This document shows positions 1 to 9,455 of a stretch of 64,000 nucleotides of DNA, piece after piece. The position numbers and the translations under genes are program-made. Source of the DNA: Mycobacterium sp. MFM001. GTDB lineage: Bacteria > Actinomycetota > Actinomycetes > Mycobacteriales > Mycobacteriaceae. Numbering within the stretch: position 1 is the first letter of the stretch; every line of letters starts with the position of its first letter. A model generated the notes under the pieces. That model searched no databases, was not told where the DNA came from, and worked only from the letters and a program-made list of their open reading frames with translations. Location: contig NZ_BFAB01000003.1 in NCBI RefSeq assembly GCF_003402475.1, positions 62,001 to 126,000 of the forward strand, written 5' to 3'.

Positions 1-15
1 CGCCAAGATGAGGCC

Positions 16-714
16 GTGGATCCCAGGCTGACGATGCGGGTGGAGGGACATCGGCGGATTCCGGTACTGGTATGGCGATTCGGCGAGCCGCGACTATGCA
101 TCTCGTCAGGCCCGCTCGGCGGCGGCATCGGCCCCCGGGACTGGTTGGTCAACGCAACGGTCGCTTTGGATTACGACCGGCTGGATCCCGACCGTCACCT
201 GACCGAGATCGGCGCCGCGCTGGGCCTTCGCGGCACCGGCTGCGGTCTGCTCACCGCGGTCGACGTGACCCGCCACCACGTCGCCACCGACGGCGGCGTG
301 CACGTGGCGGCCACCGTCGGGCTGTCCAGTCCGGCGTGGGCGGCGGCTCCCGACGGGCACTTCCGGCGCGAGGAGACCGCGAGCTACCGGCCGGGCACGA
401 TCAACGTCGTCGTGGCCGTTCCGACAAGGCTTTCCGAGGCGGCCCTCGTCAACGCCGTGGCAACCGCGACGGAAGCAAAGGTGCAGGCGCTGCACGACGC
501 CGGGATACGCGCCACTGGAACGGCTTCCGACGCTATCGTCGTGCACTGTCCGACGGACGGGATCGCGGAGACCTATGGCGGGCCGCGCTCGGCGGTCGGC
601 GCCCGGATCGCGCGAGCAGTGCATGCCGTCGTGCTCGCCGGCAGCCGATCCTGGATCTCGGGTCAGAACGGGGTGGGCGCGGACGGGATCGAACCGCCGA
701 CCGCTGGTGTGTAA
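16..714 (+). CDS. CbiZ-type adenosylcobinamide amidohydrolase
   Basis: About 232 residues from a GTG at 16, or 226 from an ATG at 34. The frame is open to the window edge, so the true start could lie outside. The protein resembles the CbiZ family: a GTGCGLLTA segment near residues 73-81 matches the family's G-x-G-L-M-T-A-A-D region, and ATGTASDAIVV near 166 matches its TSTDA motif. CbiZ enzymes remove the aminopropanol side chain from adenosylcobinamide to give adenosylcobyric acid, salvaging corrinoids in the cytoplasm. From memory, the M. tuberculosis homologue lies beside cobD, which fits. The last 41 bases run antisense through the tRNA-Val gene and the stop codon falls opposite its anticodon loop, so the final dozen residues are dictated by the tRNA sequence and are unlikely to be functional. 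Confidence 0.75.
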   Translation: MDPRLTMRVEGHRRIPVLVWRFGEPRLCISSGPLGGGIGPRDWLVNATVALDYDRLDPDRHLTEIGAALGLRGTGCGLLTAVDVTRHHVATDGGVHVAATVGLSSPAWAAAPDGHFRREETASYRPGTINVVVAVPTRLSEAALVNAVATATEAKVQALHDAGIRATGTASDAIVVHCPTDGIAETYGGPRSAVGARIARAVHAVVLAGSRSWISGQNGVGADGIEPPTAGV

Positions 715-745
715 AACCAGAGCTCTACCACTGAGCTACGCGCCC
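674..745 (-). tRNA. tRNA-Val (anticodon TAC)
   Basis: Read on the minus strand, the 72 bases fold as a complete tRNA. The acceptor stem pairs GGGCGCG with CGCGCCC, a D arm carries AGCTCAGTGGTAGAGCT, the anticodon loop TTTACAC carries TAC, and the T arm contains GGTTCGATCC. The discriminator base is A. CCA is not encoded; the next bases are CCC. Anticodon TAC reads GUA and related valine codons. The 3' half overlaps the end of the opposite-strand cobinamide amidohydrolase gene. Confidence 0.95.
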
Positions 746-807
746 GTGCCGCGACAGGCTACACGGCTGCGCGAGCCGCGCCCAAACGCCGGCGATCGCT
801 ACGATCC

Positions 808-1269
808 TCACGCCTTCAGTGCTGCCAGCGCGTCGGTCCACAGCCGCTGATCGCGGGACTCGCCGGGCTGCTTCATCTCGGCGAACCGGATGACGCCGGA
901 CCGGTCGATCACGAAGGTGCCCCGGTTGGAATAGCCGGCGTTTTCGTTGAACACGCCGTAGGCCTGGCTGACCGCGCCGTGCGGCCAGAAGTCCGACAAC
1001 ACCGGGAACAGGAAACCGCTTCCGGCGGCCCACACCTTGTGGGTGGGCGGCGGGCCGACCGAGATCGCCAGCGCCACACTGTCGTCGTTCTCGAAGTCGG
1101 GCAGGTGATCACGCAGCTGGTCGAGCTCGCCCTGGCAGATCCCGGTGAACGCCAGCGGGAAGAACACCAGCAGCACGTTCTTGTCGCCGCGGTAGTTCGA
1201 CAGGGTGACCGGCTGCTGGTTCTGGTCGCGCAGGGTGAAGTCGGGCGCCTCGGTTCCGACGCTCAGCAT
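808..1269 (-). CDS. ahpE: One-cysteine peroxiredoxin AhpE
   Basis: 153 residues, the same length I recall for M. tuberculosis AhpE (Rv2238c) and near-identical over most of it. The protein reduces peroxides and peroxynitrite through a sulfenic acid on one peroxidatic cysteine and is then reduced by mycothiol/mycoredoxin (family knowledge). The AhpC-TSA fold is clear: TEAPDFTLRD at the N terminus, then FPLAFTGICQGEL with peroxidatic Cys45. No resolving cysteine is present, as expected for a one-Cys enzyme. The ATG at 1269 shares one base with the stop of the upstream DUF3052 gene (TGATG), so the two are translationally coupled. A longer in-frame reading to 1509 exists but would overlap that gene. 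Confidence 0.95.
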   Translation of the reverse strand: MLSVGTEAPDFTLRDQNQQPVTLSNYRGDKNVLLVFFPLAFTGICQGELDQLRDHLPDFENDDSVALAISVGPPPTHKVWAAGSGFLFPVLSDFWPHGAVSQAYGVFNENAGYSNRGTFVIDRSGVIRFAEMKQPGESRDQRLWTDALAALKA

Positions 1270-1691
1270 CAGCGCCGCCCAGCCCGCGACTTGGGCTGCA
1301 CCAACCGGCTGGCGCTCCAATCCCCCAGGCTCACCGACGACGTCGGCATCAGGCCGGCGGTGGGCGCCGACTCGGCGATCTCGGCGGGCAGCACATGACC
1401 GGGTCGGCCGGTCTTGGGGGTCAACACCCAGATGACGCCGTCGTCGGCCAGCGGGGTGATGGCGTCCATCAGGGTATCCACCAGATCTCCGTCGCCGTCG
1501 CGCCACCACAACAGCACGACGTCGACTACCTCGTCGGTGTCTTCGTCGAGCAGTTCGCTGCCGCAGGCTTCCTCGACGTCGGCGCGGATGTCGTCGTCGG
1601 TGTCCTCATCCCAGCCCCACTCCTGGACAACCTGACCTTTCTGGATGCCCAGTTTGCGGGCGTAGCTCGGGGCGTCGTCCGCCGCCACCAC
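1269..1691 (-). CDS. DUF3052 family protein
   Basis: 140 residues, matching the conserved actinobacterial DUF3052 family (Rv2239c in M. tuberculosis, from memory). No enzymatic motif is visible. The N-terminal part carries a very acidic run (WGWDEDTDDDIRADVEE, residues ~25-41). A hydrophobic LLWWRDGDGDLVDTLMDA segment follows, then a predicted beta-strand IWVLTPKTGRPGHV. The start is one of two adjacent GTG codons (1691 or 1688), placed six bases after a strong AAGGAGG on the minus strand. It precedes ahpE and overlaps its start by one base, which suggests a joint redox or stress role, but the biochemical function is unknown. Confidence 0.88.
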   Translation of the reverse strand: MVAADDAPSYARKLGIQKGQVVQEWGWDEDTDDDIRADVEEACGSELLDEDTDEVVDVVLLWWRDGDGDLVDTLMDAITPLADDGVIWVLTPKTGRPGHVLPAEIAESAPTAGLMPTSSVSLGDWSASRLVQPKSRAGRR

Positions 1692-1760
1692 CGTGCGCCT
1701 CCTTAGTCTTGTGCACCAACACGCCGTGCGATGGGCACTATCGTTGCACAGCAGTCGGCG

Positions 1761-2315
1761 TCACGAGTACGCAAGGCACGCCTTGACCGTTCTGGACTTG
1801 GTGTCGTTGAGCTGATCGACGCGCTGGTTGAACTCCGACGTCGGCGCGTGAGCCCGGATGGCCTTCGCAACGTCCCGGGTCGCATCGACATAAGCGTTCA
1901 GCGCCTCACGCAGCTCCTGCGACAACGGGTCGCTGATACTTCCGGCGACGACGTCGGCGCTGTTGTTGAGCGCGTCGATGGCCGGGCCTTCGGCCGCGGC
2001 GGTGTCGCCGCCCTGATTGAACGCCCCCACAAAGGCATTCACCTTGTCGATGGCTTCCTTGCTGCTGTTCGCAAACGACTCGCACGCCTTGACCACCGCC
2101 CGCGTCGTCAGCGACTGCTGGCGCTGCGTCTCGCGGATCCGTGAGGTCGCCGACGACGCCGACACCGATGCCGACACCGACGCCCGGTAGGCGGGGGCAA
2201 CCGCGGTGTCGACGGTGGCGGTGCCCTCGGTGACGCTGGTGCACCCGACGATCGCCATCAACATCGCCGCGACACTGCCGAGTACCAGCAGGCCAATGCG
2301 CAATCGGACCAGCAC
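1761..2315 (-). CDS. Secreted lipoprotein (Rv2240c-like)
   Basis: 184 residues from a GTG start. The N terminus is a lipoprotein signal peptide: positive residues (VRLR), a hydrophobic stretch, then the lipobox I-V-G-C with Cys25 as the lipidation site. The mature part is alpha-helical and Ser/Ala-rich, with [14 protein letters not shown] near 48-61 and helical segments such as [14 protein letters not shown]. One cysteine in KACESF and one in VKACLAYS near the C terminus could form a disulfide. No known domain is recognised. It sits between the DUF3052/ahpE pair and the divergent aceE gene, as I recall for M. tuberculosis. Confidence 0.85.
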   Translation of the reverse strand: MLVRLRIGLLVLGSVAAMLMAIVGCTSVTEGTATVDTAVAPAYRASVSASVSASSATSRIRETQRQQSLTTRAVVKACESFANSSKEAIDKVNAFVGAFNQGGDTAAAEGPAIDALNNSADVVAGSISDPLSQELREALNAYVDATRDVAKAIRAHAPTSEFNQRVDQLNDTKSRTVKACLAYS

Positions 2316-2447
2316 ACCGACTGACGTTACCGGTTCCGAAGGCCCCTACGCGGCAGGGGCTCGCGTGCGGCACGATAGAGGGACACAACCGAAAACAACA
2401 CGGCGGGATGGGCCACAAGCTTGAACCGCCACACAAGGAGTAGTGCG

Positions 2448-5237
2448 TTGACTACCGAGTTCGTACGCCACGATCTGGCGAAAAACTCAAGTAACCCAAG
2501 CGAACACGACCGGGTGCGGGTGATCCGCGAAGGGGTGGCGTCGTATCTGCCCGACATCGACCCGGAAGAGACGTCGGAGTGGCTGGAGTCCTTCGACGAG
2601 CTGCTGGAGCGCTCCGGTCCGGCGCGGGCCCGCTACCTGATGCTGCGGCTGCTGGAACGCGCCGGCGAGCAGCGGGTCGCCATTCCGGCGCTGACGTCCA
2701 CCGACTACGTCAACACGATCCCGACCGAGCTGGAGCCCTGGTTCCCCGGCGACGAGGACGTCGAACGCCGCTACCGGACATGGATCCGGTGGAACGCGGC
2801 CATCATGGTGCACCGCGCGCAGCGGCCGGGAGTCGGTGTGGGAGGCCATATTTCGACCTATGCCTCCTCGGCCGCGCTCTACGAGGTCGGCTTCAACCAC
2901 TTCTTCCGCGGCAAGTCGCATCCGGGCGGCGGGGACCAGGTTTTCATCCAGGGCCACGCCTCCCCCGGCGTCTACGCGCGCGCGTTTTTAGAGGGTCGGT
3001 TGACTGCCGAGCAACTCGACGGCTTCCGCCAGGAACACAGTCACCCTGGCGGCGGCCTGCCGTCCTACCCGCACCCGCGGCTGATGCCCGACTTCTGGGA
3101 GTTCCCCACCGTCTCGATGGGCCTGGGACCGATGAACGCCATCTACCAGGCCCGGTTCAACCACTACCTGCACGACCGCGGCATCAAGGACACCTCCGAC
3201 CAGCACGTGTGGTGCTTCCTGGGCGACGGGGAGATGGACGAACCGGAAAGCCGGGGCCTGGCTCACGTCGGCGCGCTGGAGGGACTGGACAACCTGACCT
3301 TCGTGATCAACTGCAACCTGCAGCGTCTCGACGGCCCGGTGCGCGGCAACGGCAAGATCATCCAGGAGCTGGAGTCGTTCTTCCGGGGAGCCGGCTGGAA
3401 CGTCATCAAGGTGATCTGGGGCCGCGAGTGGGACGCGCTGCTGCAGGCCGACCGCGACGGTGCGCTGGTCAACCTGATGAACACCACGCCCGACGGCGAC
3501 TACCAGACGTACAAGGCCAACGACGGCGCCTACGTGCGCGACCACTTCTTCGGCCGCGACCCGCGCACCAAGGCGCTCGTGGCCAACATGAGCGACGCCG
3601 AGATCTGGAACCTCAAGCGCGGCGGCCACGACTACCGCAAGGTCTACGCCGCCTACCGTGCCGCCGTCGACCACAAAGGCCAGCCGACGGTGATTCTGGC
3701 CAAGACCATCAAGGGCTACTCGCTGGGCGCCCACTTCCAGGGCCGCAACGCCACGCACCAGATGAAAAAGCTTGCGCTGGAAGACCTTAAGGCTTTCCGC
3801 GATTCGATGCGGATCCCGATCAGCGACGCACAGCTGGAGGAAGACCCCTATCTGCCGCCGTACTACCACCCCGGCTCGGAGGCCCCCGAGATCCGTTACC
3901 TGCTCGACCGCCGTCGCACCCTCGGCGGCTTCGTTCCCGAGCGCCGCACGAAGTCCAAGGTGCTGGCGCTTCCCGGTCGCGACACCTACAAGGCGTTGAA
4001 GAAGGGGTCGGGCAACCAGGAGGTGGCCACCACCATGGCTACGGTGCGCACCTTCAAAGAAGTATTGCGCGACAAGGAGGTTGGCCCGCGGATCGTGCCG
4101 ATCATTCCCGACGAAGCCCGCACCTTCGGGATGGACTCGTGGTTCCCGTCGCTGAAGATCTACAACCGTAACGGCCAGCTGTATACCGCCGTCGACGCCG
4201 AACTGATGTTGGCGTACAAGGAAAGTGAAATCGGCCAGATCCTGCACGAGGGCATCAACGAAGCCGGTTCGGTGGCCTGCTTCACCGCCGCAGGCACGTC
4301 GTATGCGACGCACAACGAGCCGATGATCCCGATCTACATCTTCTATTCGATGTTCGGCTTCCAGCGCACCGGCGACGGGCTGTGGGCGGCCGGCGACCAG
4401 ATGGCCCGCGGGTTCCTGCTCGGCGCCACGGCGGGGCGCACCACGCTCACCGGCGAGGGGTTGCAGCACGCCGACGGGCATTCGCTGCTACTGGCGGCCA
4501 CCAATCCCGCAGTGGTCTCCTACGACCCCGCGTTCGCCTACGAGATCGCCTACATCGTCGAAAGCGGGCTGGCCCGGATGTACGGCGAGAACCCGGAGAA
4601 CATCTTCTTCTACATCACCGTCTACAACGAGCCGTACGTGCAGCCCGCCGAGCCGGAGAACTTCGACCCCGAGGGCCTGCTGCGGGGCATCTACCGCTAT
4701 CGGCCGGCCGGCGAGCGCCGCGCCAACACGGCGCACATCCTGGCCTCCGGGGTGGCGATGCCGTCGGCGCTGCAGGCCGCCGACATGCTGGCCGCCGAGT
4801 GGGATGTCGCCGCCGACGTGTGGTCGGTGACCAGCTGGAGCGAGCTCAACCGCGACGGCGTGGCCATCGAGCGGGAGAAGCTGCGCCACCCGGACCGGCC
4901 GGCCGGCCAGGCCTACGTCACCAAGGCGTTGTCGCAGGCGAGCGGCCCCGTCGTCGCGGTGTCGGACTGGATGCGCGCGGTGCCCGAGCAGATCCGGCCC
5001 TGGGTGCCGAACACCTACGTCACGCTCGGCACCGACGGCTTCGGTTTCTCCGACACCCGGCCCGCCGCCCGTCGCTACTTCAACACCGACGCCGAGTCGC
5101 AGGTCGTCGCCGTGTTGGAGGCGCTGGCCCGCGACGGCGAGATCGACCCATCGGTGCCGGTCGCGGCGGCACGCCAGTACAAGATCGACGACGTACAGGC
5201 CGCGCCGGGGCAGACCTCCGACCCGGGGGTGGCGTAA
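2448..5237 (+). CDS. aceE: Pyruvate dehydrogenase E1 component (homodimeric type)
   Basis: 929 residues. This is the thiamine-diphosphate-dependent first enzyme of the pyruvate dehydrogenase complex, decarboxylating pyruvate and acetylating the lipoyl arm of E2. The TPP-binding motif runs from [10 protein letters not shown] (about residue 260) to the NCN about 30 residues later. [16 protein letters not shown] and [11 protein letters not shown] are typical of the AceE family rather than the alpha/beta heterotetramer. I chose the TTG at 2448 because AAGGAG ends seven bases upstream and the protein then begins TTEFVRHDL, close to the N terminus I recall for Rv2241. The open frame also reaches an earlier TTG at 2421 without a ribosome site. 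The gene is monocistronic and is followed by paired hairpins. Confidence 0.96.
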   Translation: MTTEFVRHDLAKNSSNPSEHDRVRVIREGVASYLPDIDPEETSEWLESFDELLERSGPARARYLMLRLLERAGEQRVAIPALTSTDYVNTIPTELEPWFPGDEDVERRYRTWIRWNAAIMVHRAQRPGVGVGGHISTYASSAALYEVGFNHFFRGKSHPGGGDQVFIQGHASPGVYARAFLEGRLTAEQLDGFRQEHSHPGGGLPSYPHPRLMPDFWEFPTVSMGLGPMNAIYQARFNHYLHDRGIKDTSDQHVWCFLGDGEMDEPESRGLAHVGALEGLDNLTFVINCNLQRLDGPVRGNGKIIQELESFFRGAGWNVIKVIWGREWDALLQADRDGALVNLMNTTPDGDYQTYKANDGAYVRDHFFGRDPRTKALVANMSDAEIWNLKRGGHDYRKVYAAYRAAVDHKGQPTVILAKTIKGYSLGAHFQGRNATHQMKKLALEDLKAFRDSMRIPISDAQLEEDPYLPPYYHPGSEAPEIRYLLDRRRTLGGFVPERRTKSKVLALPGRDTYKALKKGSGNQEVATTMATVRTFKEVLRDKEVGPRIVPIIPDEARTFGMDSWFPSLKIYNRNGQLYTAVDAELMLAYKESEIGQILHEGINEAGSVACFTAAGTSYATHNEPMIPIYIFYSMFGFQRTGDGLWAAGDQMARGFLLGATAGRTTLTGEGLQHADGHSLLLAATNPAVVSYDPAFAYEIAYIVESGLARMYGENPENIFFYITVYNEPYVQPAEPENFDPEGLLRGIYRYRPAGERRANTAHILASGVAMPSALQAADMLAAEWDVAADVWSVTSWSELNRDGVAIEREKLRHPDRPAGQAYVTKALSQASGPVVAVSDWMRAVPEQIRPWVPNTYVTLGTDGFGFSDTRPAARRYFNTDAESQVVAVLEALARDGEIDPSVPVAAARQYKIDDVQAAPGQTSDPGVA

Positions 5238-5249
5238 CGGCTCGCCGAA

Positions 5250-5300
5250 CGTGCGGCTGGCCGCACGCTGACTGCCGAGTGTGCGGCCAGCCGCACACTC
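5250..5300. terminator. Two tandem GC-rich hairpins after aceE
   Basis: Two perfect short inverted repeats lie side by side. The first pairs 5250-5257 with 5260-5267 (arms CGTGCGGC/GCCGCACG, 2-base loop). The second pairs 5277-5287 with 5290-5300 (11-base arms, loop CA). The second is nearly the reverse complement of the first, so the pair can also fold into one longer hairpin. No T-run follows, which is usual for mycobacterial terminators. The position, 13 bases after the aceE stop, fits a terminator; an intergenic repeat element is the alternative. Confidence 0.6.
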
Positions 5301-5361
5301 AGCAAGCCGGTCCGGGCCGCGCTTGGCGAAAACATCCAGAAAAGCGGCGTAGCTTTTAGGG

Positions 5362-6669
5362 GTGGTCGACAAGGATAGTGGGCAGTTCGTGCTGCCGCGC
5401 ACGACGCTGGGACTGCTGGACGCGGCGCCCGAGTCGCTGCTGCGGCGGCTCAAGCAGCTTTCTGGCCGGATAGCCACCGAGGCCGTCTCGGCCATGCAGG
5501 ACCGGTTGCCGTTCTTCGCCGACCTGGAAGCATCGCAACGCGCCAGCGTGGCGCTGGTGGTGCAGACGGCAGTGGTGAACTTCGTCGAGTGGATGCGCGA
5601 CCCTCAAAGCAACATCGGCTACACCGCGCAGGCCTTCGAGCTGGTGCCGCAGGAGCTGCGAAACCGAATCGCGTTGCGCCACACCGTCGACATGGTGCGG
5701 ATCACGATGGAGTTCTTCGAGGAAGTGGTCCCGATGGTGGCCCGCTCCGAAGAGGAGGTCACCGCACTCACCGTCGGCATCCTCAAGTACAGCCGCGACC
5801 TGGCTTTCACCGCCGCCACGTCTTACGCCGACGCCGCCGAGGCCCGCGGCACCTGGGACAGCCGGATGGAGGCCAGCGTCGTGGACGCGGTGGTGCGCGG
5901 CGACACCGGCCCCGAGCTGCTGTCCCGGGCCGCCGCGCTGAACTGGGACACCACCGCGCCGGCGACGGTGGTGGTGGGCACCCCGGCGCCGGGCCGGGAC
6001 GTGCACGCCAGCCAGGACGTCCGGGACATCGCCACCCGTCACGGCCGTGCGGCGCTCACCGACGTGCACGGCACATGGTTGGTGGCGATCGTCTCGGGCC
6101 AGCTCACGCCGACCGAGAAGTTCTTCGGCGACCTGATGGCCGCCTTCTCCGACGGCCCGGTGGTGATCGGGCCGACGGCACCGATGCTCACGGCGGCCTA
6201 CCACAGCGCCAGCGAGGCGATCTCCGGCATGAACGCCGTCGCCGGGTGGAGCGGCGCCCCGCGGCCGGTGCTGGCCCGCGAACTGCTGCCGGAACGGGCG
6301 CTGATGGGCGACGCATCGGCGATCGCGGCGCTGCACACCGATGTGATGCGGCCGCTGGCCGACGCCGGACCGACCCTCACCGAAACGCTGGACGCCTATC
6401 TAGATTGTGGCGGTGCGATCGAGGCCTGCGCCCGCAAGTTGTTCGTTCATCCAAACACCGTGCGCTACCGCCTGCGCCGGATCGCCGACTTCACCGGACG
6501 CGACCCCACCCAGCCCCGCGACGCCTACGTGCTGCGGGTGGCAGCTACCGTGGGTCACCTCGCCTACCAGGCGCAGCACACCAGCAGCACAACCAACACT
6601 GTGACGCCGGTCACCACACCGGTGGCGAAGGACCTGGTCGAGCCCTCCGCCGGGCACCGCGTCGAGTGA
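5362..6669 (+). CDS. mabR: MabR, PucR/CdaR-type regulator of FAS-II genes
   Basis: 435 residues from a GTG. The C-terminal HTH_30 (PucR) domain is clear near residues 340-400: LDCGGAIEACARKLFVHPN is the helix-turn-helix region, followed by TVRYRLRRIADFTG. The middle has the GGDEF-like, non-catalytic fold typical of this family. Position and sequence match Rv2242, which is described as MabR, a regulator binding upstream of fabD and affecting the fabD-acpM-kasA-kasB-accD6 operon (established knowledge, from memory). It lies directly before that operon in the same orientation, with a 129-base gap that holds a palindrome. The C terminus (about residue 405 on) is low-complexity, Thr/Val/Pro-rich and probably disordered. 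Confidence 0.9.
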   Translation: MVDKDSGQFVLPRTTLGLLDAAPESLLRRLKQLSGRIATEAVSAMQDRLPFFADLEASQRASVALVVQTAVVNFVEWMRDPQSNIGYTAQAFELVPQELRNRIALRHTVDMVRITMEFFEEVVPMVARSEEEVTALTVGILKYSRDLAFTAATSYADAAEARGTWDSRMEASVVDAVVRGDTGPELLSRAAALNWDTTAPATVVVGTPAPGRDVHASQDVRDIATRHGRAALTDVHGTWLVAIVSGQLTPTEKFFGDLMAAFSDGPVVIGPTAPMLTAAYHSASEAISGMNAVAGWSGAPRPVLARELLPERALMGDASAIAALHTDVMRPLADAGPTLTETLDAYLDCGGAIEACARKLFVHPNTVRYRLRRIADFTGRDPTQPRDAYVLRVAATVGHLAYQAQHTSSTTNTVTPVTTPVAKDLVEPSAGHRVE

Positions 6670-6711
6670 CCAAGTTGCGGCACGATATCAAACAGATCGC
6701 ATCCAAAGCCG

Positions 6712-6732
6712 TTTTGTGGGGTCTCCACAAAA
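6712..6732. promoter_or_regulatory. Palindrome upstream of fabD, candidate MabR site
   Basis: Perfect 8-base arms TTTTGTGG (6712-6719) and CCACAAAA (6725-6732) around five bases, 67 bases before the fabD start. The arms are AT-rich against a GC-rich background. MabR is known to bind the promoter region of this operon, and this is the strongest inverted repeat in the gap. A CATAATCT at 6748-6755 could serve as a -10 element. The assignment as the MabR operator is inference. Confidence 0.55.
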
Positions 6733-6798
6733 ACCTAAGACAAGGTTCATAATCTGTTACACCCCGCAAAACCGTCTTCACAGTGTTCTCTTAAACAC

Positions 6799-7701
6799 GT
6801 GATTGCGTTGCTTGCGCCCGGACAGGGATCGCAGACTCCCGGAATGCTGTCGCCGTGGCTGGAACTGCCCGGCGCGGCGGACCAGCTTGCCGCGTGGTCG
6901 ACGGCCAGTGGCCTCGATCTTGCCGGGCTGGGCACCACCGCCTCGGCCGAGGAGATCACCGACACCGCGATCACTCAGCCGCTGGTCGTGGCCGCCACAC
7001 TGCTGGCCCACCAGGAGCTCACCCGACGAGGGTTCGGCGCCGCCACCGTCGTGGCCGGCCACTCCGTCGGCGAGATCGCGGCCTATGCGATCGCCGGCGT
7101 GATCTCGGCCGATGAAGCTGTCTCGCTGGCCGCCACCCGCGGCGCGGAGATGGCCAAGGCCTGCGCCAACGAGCCGACCGGCATGTCGGCCGTGCTGGGC
7201 GGCGACGAAGCCGAGGTGCTGGCGCGGCTCGAGCAACTCGATCTGGTCGCCGCCAACCGCAACGCCGCCGGCCAGATCGTCGCCGCCGGCCGCCTGGACG
7301 CGCTGCAGAAGCTCGCCGAAGACGCACCGGCCAAAGCCCGGGTGCGCCCGCTGGCTACCGCAGGCGCCTTCCACACCGAGTTCATGAGCTCGGCGCTCGA
7401 CGGCTATGCCGCAGCGGCGGCGAAGATCACGCCGGCCGAGCCCACCACGACGTTGCTGTCGAACCGCGACGGAGCACCGGTATCGTCGGGCACCGACGCG
7501 ATGGAGAAACTCGTCGCGCAGCTGACCCGTCCGGTGCGCTGGGATCTGTGCACCGAGACCATGCGTCAGCGCAATGTCACGGCGATCATCGAGTTCCCGC
7601 CCGCGGGCGCGCTCGCGGGCATCGCCAAGCGTGAACTTCGCGGGGTCCCGACGCATGCCGTCAAGTCCCCCGCAGACCTGGACGGGTTAACGGAGCTCTA
7701 A
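6799..7701 (+). CDS. fabD: Malonyl-CoA:ACP transacylase
   Basis: 300 residues from a GTG. FabD moves the malonyl group from CoA to AcpM, supplying the elongation unit for FAS-II and so for mycolic acid chains. The family signatures are all present: GQGSQ at residues 8-12, the nucleophile elbow GHSVGE with Ser89, a conserved Arg-containing RGAEMAKA region, and AFHTEFM with the catalytic His near residue 192. It is the first gene of the operon fabD-acpM-kasA-kasB-accD6, in the order I recall for M. tuberculosis Rv2243-Rv2247. No Shine-Dalgarno is obvious before the GTG. Confidence 0.96.
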   Translation: MIALLAPGQGSQTPGMLSPWLELPGAADQLAAWSTASGLDLAGLGTTASAEEITDTAITQPLVVAATLLAHQELTRRGFGAATVVAGHSVGEIAAYAIAGVISADEAVSLAATRGAEMAKACANEPTGMSAVLGGDEAEVLARLEQLDLVAANRNAAGQIVAAGRLDALQKLAEDAPAKARVRPLATAGAFHTEFMSSALDGYAAAAAKITPAEPTTTLLSNRDGAPVSSGTDAMEKLVAQLTRPVRWDLCTETMRQRNVTAIIEFPPAGALAGIAKRELRGVPTHAVKSPADLDGLTEL

Positions 7702-7779
7702 CGCCGGTCTCGCCGCCAGTACAACCGCATATCGCACGTTTCATCCAGTAACACAACACATTACGAAGGGAAGCTCACC

Positions 7780-8127
7780 GTGCCCGTCACTCAGGAAGAA
7801 ATCATCGCCGGTCTCGCCGAGATCATCGAAGAGGTCACCGGCATCGAGCCGTCCGAGATCACACCGGAGAAGTCGTTCGTCGACGACCTGGACATCGACT
7901 CGCTGTCGATGGTCGAGATCGCGGTGCAGACCGAGGACAAGTACGGCGTCAAGATCCCCGACGAGGACCTCGCAGGGCTCCGCACCGTCGGTGACGTCGT
8001 GAACTACATCCAGAAGCTCGAGGAAGAGAACCCCGAGGCTGCCGCTGCCATCCGCGAAAAGATCGAGGCGGAGAACCCCGACAAGGTCGAGGCCGTCCGC
8101 GCCAGGCTGGAAGCAGAGAGCAAGTGA
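7780..8127 (+). CDS. acpM: Meromycolate-extension acyl carrier protein
   Basis: 115 residues. AcpM carries the growing meromycolate chain on a phosphopantetheine arm. The attachment site is Ser41 in DIDSLSM, the standard carrier motif. The four-helix carrier domain (about residues 5-82) is followed by a charged, helical C-terminal extension ([18 protein letters not shown]) that distinguishes AcpM from ordinary ~80-residue carrier proteins. The start GTG at 7780 follows GAAGGGA by about ten bases. The stop overlaps the kasA start by four bases (GTGA), so the two are translationally coupled. Confidence 0.97.
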   Translation: MPVTQEEIIAGLAEIIEEVTGIEPSEITPEKSFVDDLDIDSLSMVEIAVQTEDKYGVKIPDEDLAGLRTVGDVVNYIQKLEEENPEAAAAIREKIEAENPDKVEAVRARLEAESK

Positions 8128-9374
8128 CCAAACCTTCCACTGCTAACGGCGGTTTCCCCAATGTTGTGGTAACCGCCGTCACGGCGACGACGTCGATCGC
8201 GCCGGACATCGAGAGCACGTGGAAGGGTTTGTTGGCCGGCGAGAGCGGCATCCACGTCCTCGAAGACGAGTTCGTCTCCAAGTGGGATCTGCCCGTCAAG
8301 ATCGGTGGACACCTCAAGGAGCCCGTCGACGACCACATGGGCCGGCTGGAACTGCGGCGCATGTCGTATGTCCAGCGGATGGCCAAGCTGCTGTCCGGCC
8401 AGCTGTGGGAGACCGCAGGCAGCCCCGAGGTCGACCCGGACCGGTTCGCCGTCGTGGTCGGCACCGGGCTGGGCGGCGCCGAGCGGATCGTCGAAAGCTA
8501 CGACCTGATGAACGAGGGCGGCCCCCGCAAGGTGTCGCCGCTGGCCGTGCAGATGATCATGCCCAACGGCGCCGCGGCGACCGTGGGTCTGCAGCTGGGC
8601 GCCCGCGCCGGGGTGATGACCCCGGTGTCGGCGTGTTCGTCGGGTTCGGAGGCCATTGCGCACGCGTGGCGGCAGATCGTCATGGGTGACGCGGACATCG
8701 CCGTGTGTGGTGGTGTCGAGGGCGGCATCGAGGCGCTGCCCATCGCGGCGTTCTCGATGATGCGGGCCATGTCGACCCGAAACGACGATCCCGAAGGGGC
8801 GTCGCGCCCGTTCGACAAGGACCGCGACGGTTTCGTGTTCGGCGAGGCGGGCGCGCTCATGGTCATCGAGACCGAGGAGCACGCCAAGGCCCGTGGCGCC
8901 ACGCCGCTGGCCCGGTTGATGGGTGCCGGCATCACGTCGGACGCCTTCCACATGGTGGCGCCGGCTCCGGACGGCGTGCGTGCCGGCAAGGCGATGCAGC
9001 GGTCGTTGGAGCTGGCGGGCTTGTCCCCCAAGGACATTGACCACATCAACGCGCACGCCACGGCCACGCCGATCGGTGACACGGCCGAGGCCAACGCCAT
9101 TCGGGTCGCCGGGTGTGAAAACGCCGCGGTGTACGCCCCGAAGGGAGCGCTGGGCCACTCGATCGGAGCGGTCGGCGCTTTGGAGTCGGTGTTGACCGTG
9201 TTGACGCTGCGCGACGGCGTCATCCCGCCCACGCTGAACTACCACACCCCCGACCCGGAAATCGATCTCGACGTGGTGGCCGGCGAACCCCGTTATGGCG
9301 AGTACAAGTACGCCATCAACAACTCGTTCGGGTTCGGCGGGCACAACGTTGCACTCGCCTTCGGGCGGTACTGA
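8124..9374 (+). CDS. kasA: Beta-ketoacyl-ACP synthase KasA
   Basis: 416 residues, the length of M. tuberculosis KasA. The enzyme catalyses the decarboxylative condensation of malonyl-AcpM with acyl-AcpM in FAS-II and is a target of thiolactomycin. The Cys-His-His triad is intact: Cys171 in [10 protein letters not shown], a His in NAHATATP near residue 311, and a His in GALGHSIG near 345. A conserved Phe near the end lies in [10 protein letters not shown]. The GTG start overlaps the acpM stop by four bases. The kasB copy downstream is clearly related, consistent with an old duplication. Confidence 0.96.
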   Translation: MTKPSTANGGFPNVVVTAVTATTSIAPDIESTWKGLLAGESGIHVLEDEFVSKWDLPVKIGGHLKEPVDDHMGRLELRRMSYVQRMAKLLSGQLWETAGSPEVDPDRFAVVVGTGLGGAERIVESYDLMNEGGPRKVSPLAVQMIMPNGAAATVGLQLGARAGVMTPVSACSSGSEAIAHAWRQIVMGDADIAVCGGVEGGIEALPIAAFSMMRAMSTRNDDPEGASRPFDKDRDGFVFGEAGALMVIETEEHAKARGATPLARLMGAGITSDAFHMVAPAPDGVRAGKAMQRSLELAGLSPKDIDHINAHATATPIGDTAEANAIRVAGCENAAVYAPKGALGHSIGAVGALESVLTVLTLRDGVIPPTLNYHTPDPEIDLDVVAGEPRYGEYKYAINNSFGFGGHNVALAFGRY

Positions 9375-9392
9375 GCACGACGTCCGGTGACG

Positions 9393-9416
9393 CTTCGGGC
9401 CGGAAACGGCCCGAAG
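9393..9416. repeat. Hairpin between kasA and kasB
   Basis: Perfect 9-base arms CTTCGGGCC (9393-9401) and GGCCCGAAG (9408-9416) with loop GGAAAC. Outer TCCGG (9383-9387) and CCGGA (9422-9426) can add further pairing. The stem sits in the 81-base gap after the kasA stop and about 40 bases before the kasB start. It could attenuate or stabilise the transcript and so set the ratio of KasA to KasB. No T-run follows, so full termination is not indicated. Confidence 0.5.
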
Positions 9417-9455
9417 TAGCGCCGGACTAGCACGAAAGGAAGTTTCGGAAGACCA

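Noticed and set aside
2988..5495. Long antisense frames opposite aceE (497 and 335 residues).
   Set aside because: They mirror aceE codons, show no recognisable domain and lack plausible starts; GC-rich third positions produce such frames.
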